DNA from: an uncultured Alteromonadaceae bacterium
Lineage (GTDB): Bacteria > Pseudomonadota > Gammaproteobacteria > Enterobacterales > Alteromonadaceae
Direction: 5' to 3'
DNA: 64,000 bases
Assembly (NCBI GenBank): GCA_913056495.1
Contig: CAJXMO010000013.1
Location: forward strand, 50,936 to 114,935
Shown one piece after another: positions 62,782 through 64,000 of the stretch; the first letter of the stretch is position 1, and each line of letters opens with the position of its first letter. The notes beneath the pieces were generated by a model. That model was not told the origin of the DNA, ran no database searches, and worked only from the letters and a program-made list of their open reading frames with translations. The translations under genes and the position numbers were made by a program.

Positions 62782-63679
62782 CAGCAGATTCAGCGAGATT
62801 GTTTAATTCCAGCAATGCATACCTGTATTCAACAAATTCATAAACCTGTGTCAGTAATGCTGCTCTAAAATATTGAGCCGCCTGCTCTGTCTGTGACTGC
62901 TGAGAAAGTTTTTTACCTATATAAAAATAAGCTTCACACAGGTTTTGGTTCAAACTTTGCCCATTATCTTTTTCTGCAAACAAGTGAGCTCTCTGTAATA
63001 AGGTTTGTTGGTTAATTTGGCCTTGAGTATACAAAACAATCTGAGTACCCCAGTTGTCTCTATCAAGCTCTTTAAGTTGAGACTTAAGTTGGATATCGGC
63101 GGCTTCTTTATCATAACTGGCTTTTGCAAAATACCACCATAAGACTCTGAAACCATCATCTGGCTGGCGCTGATAAAAGTACTCAAAATCTTTTTCTGCT
63201 AACTGTGCACGCTCACCATAATACAAAGCAATAGCCCGGTTAAAATAGGCAAATTCATGCTCAGGCTCTAACTCTATCGCAGAGTCAAAGGCCTCATACG
63301 AGCGGCTAAATTCATTCTGGCGAAGATAATATATACCTAACATATTATAGGCTTCTGCTAAATCGGGTTTAATTTCTAGCGCATACAATAAATCAAAATA
63401 AGCTAAATGGCTTAACCCCATTGCATCGTAAGTTAAACCTCGCTGTAAATAGAGTTCGGCTCTTGCGGCCTCTGAAAATTCAGGGTCGTTAATTAAATCG
63501 GATAGTCGCTTTATAGTGACTTGTTCTGAAGCCGTATCTGTAACAGGATTAATTTGATTTAAATAAGGCAGATTATCACTTTGTCGAAGCGATTGAGTTG
63601 CACAAGCCGTCAAATAAAAGCAACTTAAAATGAAACCAAAGTATCTTGCAGCATTTAACAAAAATTTGTTTATTCGCAT
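62765..63679 (-). CDS. nlpI: NlpI-like TPR lipoprotein
   Basis: 304 residues with lipobox FYLTAC. Tetratricopeptide repeats: ARAELYLQRGLTYDAMGL, LAEAYNMLGIYYLRQNEF and HEFAYFNRAIALYYGERAQL, in the positions seen in NlpI. NlpI is an outer-membrane adaptor that recruits murein endopeptidases and protease Prc. Here it is not beside pnp but heads a two-gene unit with a putative metallopeptidase. Confidence 0.83.
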   Translation of the reverse strand: MRINKFLLNAARYFGFILSCFYLTACATQSLRQSDNLPYLNQINPVTDTASEQVTIKRLSDLINDPEFSEAARAELYLQRGLTYDAMGLSHLAYFDLLYALEIKPDLAEAYNMLGIYYLRQNEFSRSYEAFDSAIELEPEHEFAYFNRAIALYYGERAQLAEKDFEYFYQRQPDDGFRVLWWYFAKASYDKEAADIQLKSQLKELDRDNWGTQIVLYTQGQINQQTLLQRAHLFAEKDNGQSLNQNLCEAYFYIGKKLSQQSQTEQAAQYFRAALLTQVYEFVEYRYALLELNNLAESAGETAY

Positions 63680-63761
63680 AAATATATCAACTCAATTAAT
63701 AACCGACTTTGAGTGTGCCAGAGTTAACCTAAATATAGAAGGTTTCAGCCCTAAAAAGTAA

Positions 63762-63794
63762 ATGAGCTGTTACTTACAAAATAACAGCTCATTA
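63762..63794 (-). terminator. Hairpin after the UDP-glucose dehydrogenase gene
   Basis: AATGAGCTGTTA / TAACAGCTCATT 12-bp stem with a 9-nt loop between two minus-strand genes; the U-tract is weak, so it may terminate inefficiently. Confidence 0.5.
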
Positions 63795-63841
63795 TCTGTT
63801 TGAAATAAAATGTGCTTATATTCGTGTTTTAAGTTATCACT

Positions 63842-64000
63842 TTAATCACTGCCAAATAAATCCCGGGTATAAATTTTGTCCGCGACATCCTGTAAAACAT
63901 CCGCCATTCGGTTAGATACGATGACATCCGAGATTTGCTTAAATTCGTTTAAGTCTTTAATGACTTTTGAATTAAAAAAGGTCTCATCTTCCAGTACCGG
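63842..64000 (-). CDS. ugd: UDP-glucose 6-dehydrogenase, C-terminal 52 residues (5' part outside window)
   Basis: The last residues read [21 protein letters not shown], then [24 protein letters not shown], the very conserved C-terminal end of Ugd. The enzyme oxidises UDP-glucose to UDP-glucuronate for polysaccharide synthesis. Confidence 0.85.
   Translation of the reverse strand, partial: PVLEDETFFNSKVIKDLNEFKQISDVIVSNRMADVLQDVADKIYTRDLFGSD

Overview
The window reads as chromosome of a marine gammaproteobacterium of the Alteromonadales type (Catenovulum/Alteromonas/Shewanella-like). The grounds are moderate-to-low GC, a starch-degradation locus fed by a TonB-dependent receptor, a napEFDABC operon with an FNR/EtrA-type box, a long class II ilvC with divergent ilvY, and a Tn7-like island inserted next to the 4.5S RNA gene. 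The genus is an inference; no rRNA is present and I saw no tRNA.

Layout. 1-12.4 kb: a VOC-protein fragment, then a minus-strand starch/maltodextrin locus (GH31 glucosidase, GH13 amylase lipoprotein, GH13 pullulanase lipoprotein, TonB-dependent receptor) with two CATACGTATG-type LacI-family operators upstream. 12.5-20.4 kb: GGDEF cyclase, a helical unknown, an overlapping dgt / nucleotidyltransferase / Cys-rich protein operon, an overlapping ligase-like / deacylase-like pair, and trmB. 20.5-29.7 kb: sugar MFS porter, napEFDABC (napE is too small for ordinary ORF calling) with a perfect FNR box, a NasT-like ANTAR regulator and a RoxA-like di-heme protein. 30-32.5 kb: rluA, aroA and ffs (4.5S RNA).

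32.51-45.80 kb is the outstanding region: a Tn7-like transposon beginning about 16 bp downstream of ffs. Its ends match (23 of 26 terminal bases) and carry repeated TnsB-type sites, closely packed at the ffs-proximal end and spaced out at the distal end, as in Tn7. It keeps tnsA but only the first ~100 codons of tnsB, which are fused to a decayed IS91-family transposase; no tnsC or tnsD/tniQ is seen. Its cargo is a complete integron: intI with a LexA box at its promoter, an attI-like site, and about 15 cassettes on the minus strand with diverse attC sites. Cassette products include an Mrr-type nuclease, a 2OG-Fe(II) oxygenase-like protein, a DUF4160 protein, a P-loop kinase, a lipoprotein and small membrane proteins; two cassettes have no convincing gene and resemble each other. 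An IS1182-family element has split the last large attC. Immediately outside the distal end lies what looks like the end of an older Tn7-like element in the same orientation, so this site was probably used at least twice.

46.4-64 kb is ordinary chromosome: a DUF6429 protein, a chemoreceptor with a nitrate/nitrite-sensing (NIT) domain, a MarR/MFS divergent pair with an operator, DoxX, HAD phosphatase, hexose-6-phosphate mutarotase, malic enzyme, a thermonuclease-like protein, selO, ilvY/ilvC, a lipoprotein, a ComEA-like protein, a putative metallopeptidase, nlpI, and the 3' end of a UDP-glucose dehydrogenase gene. The nap operon, NasT-like regulator and NIT chemoreceptor together suggest a nitrate-respiring, nitrate-seeking lifestyle alongside starch use.
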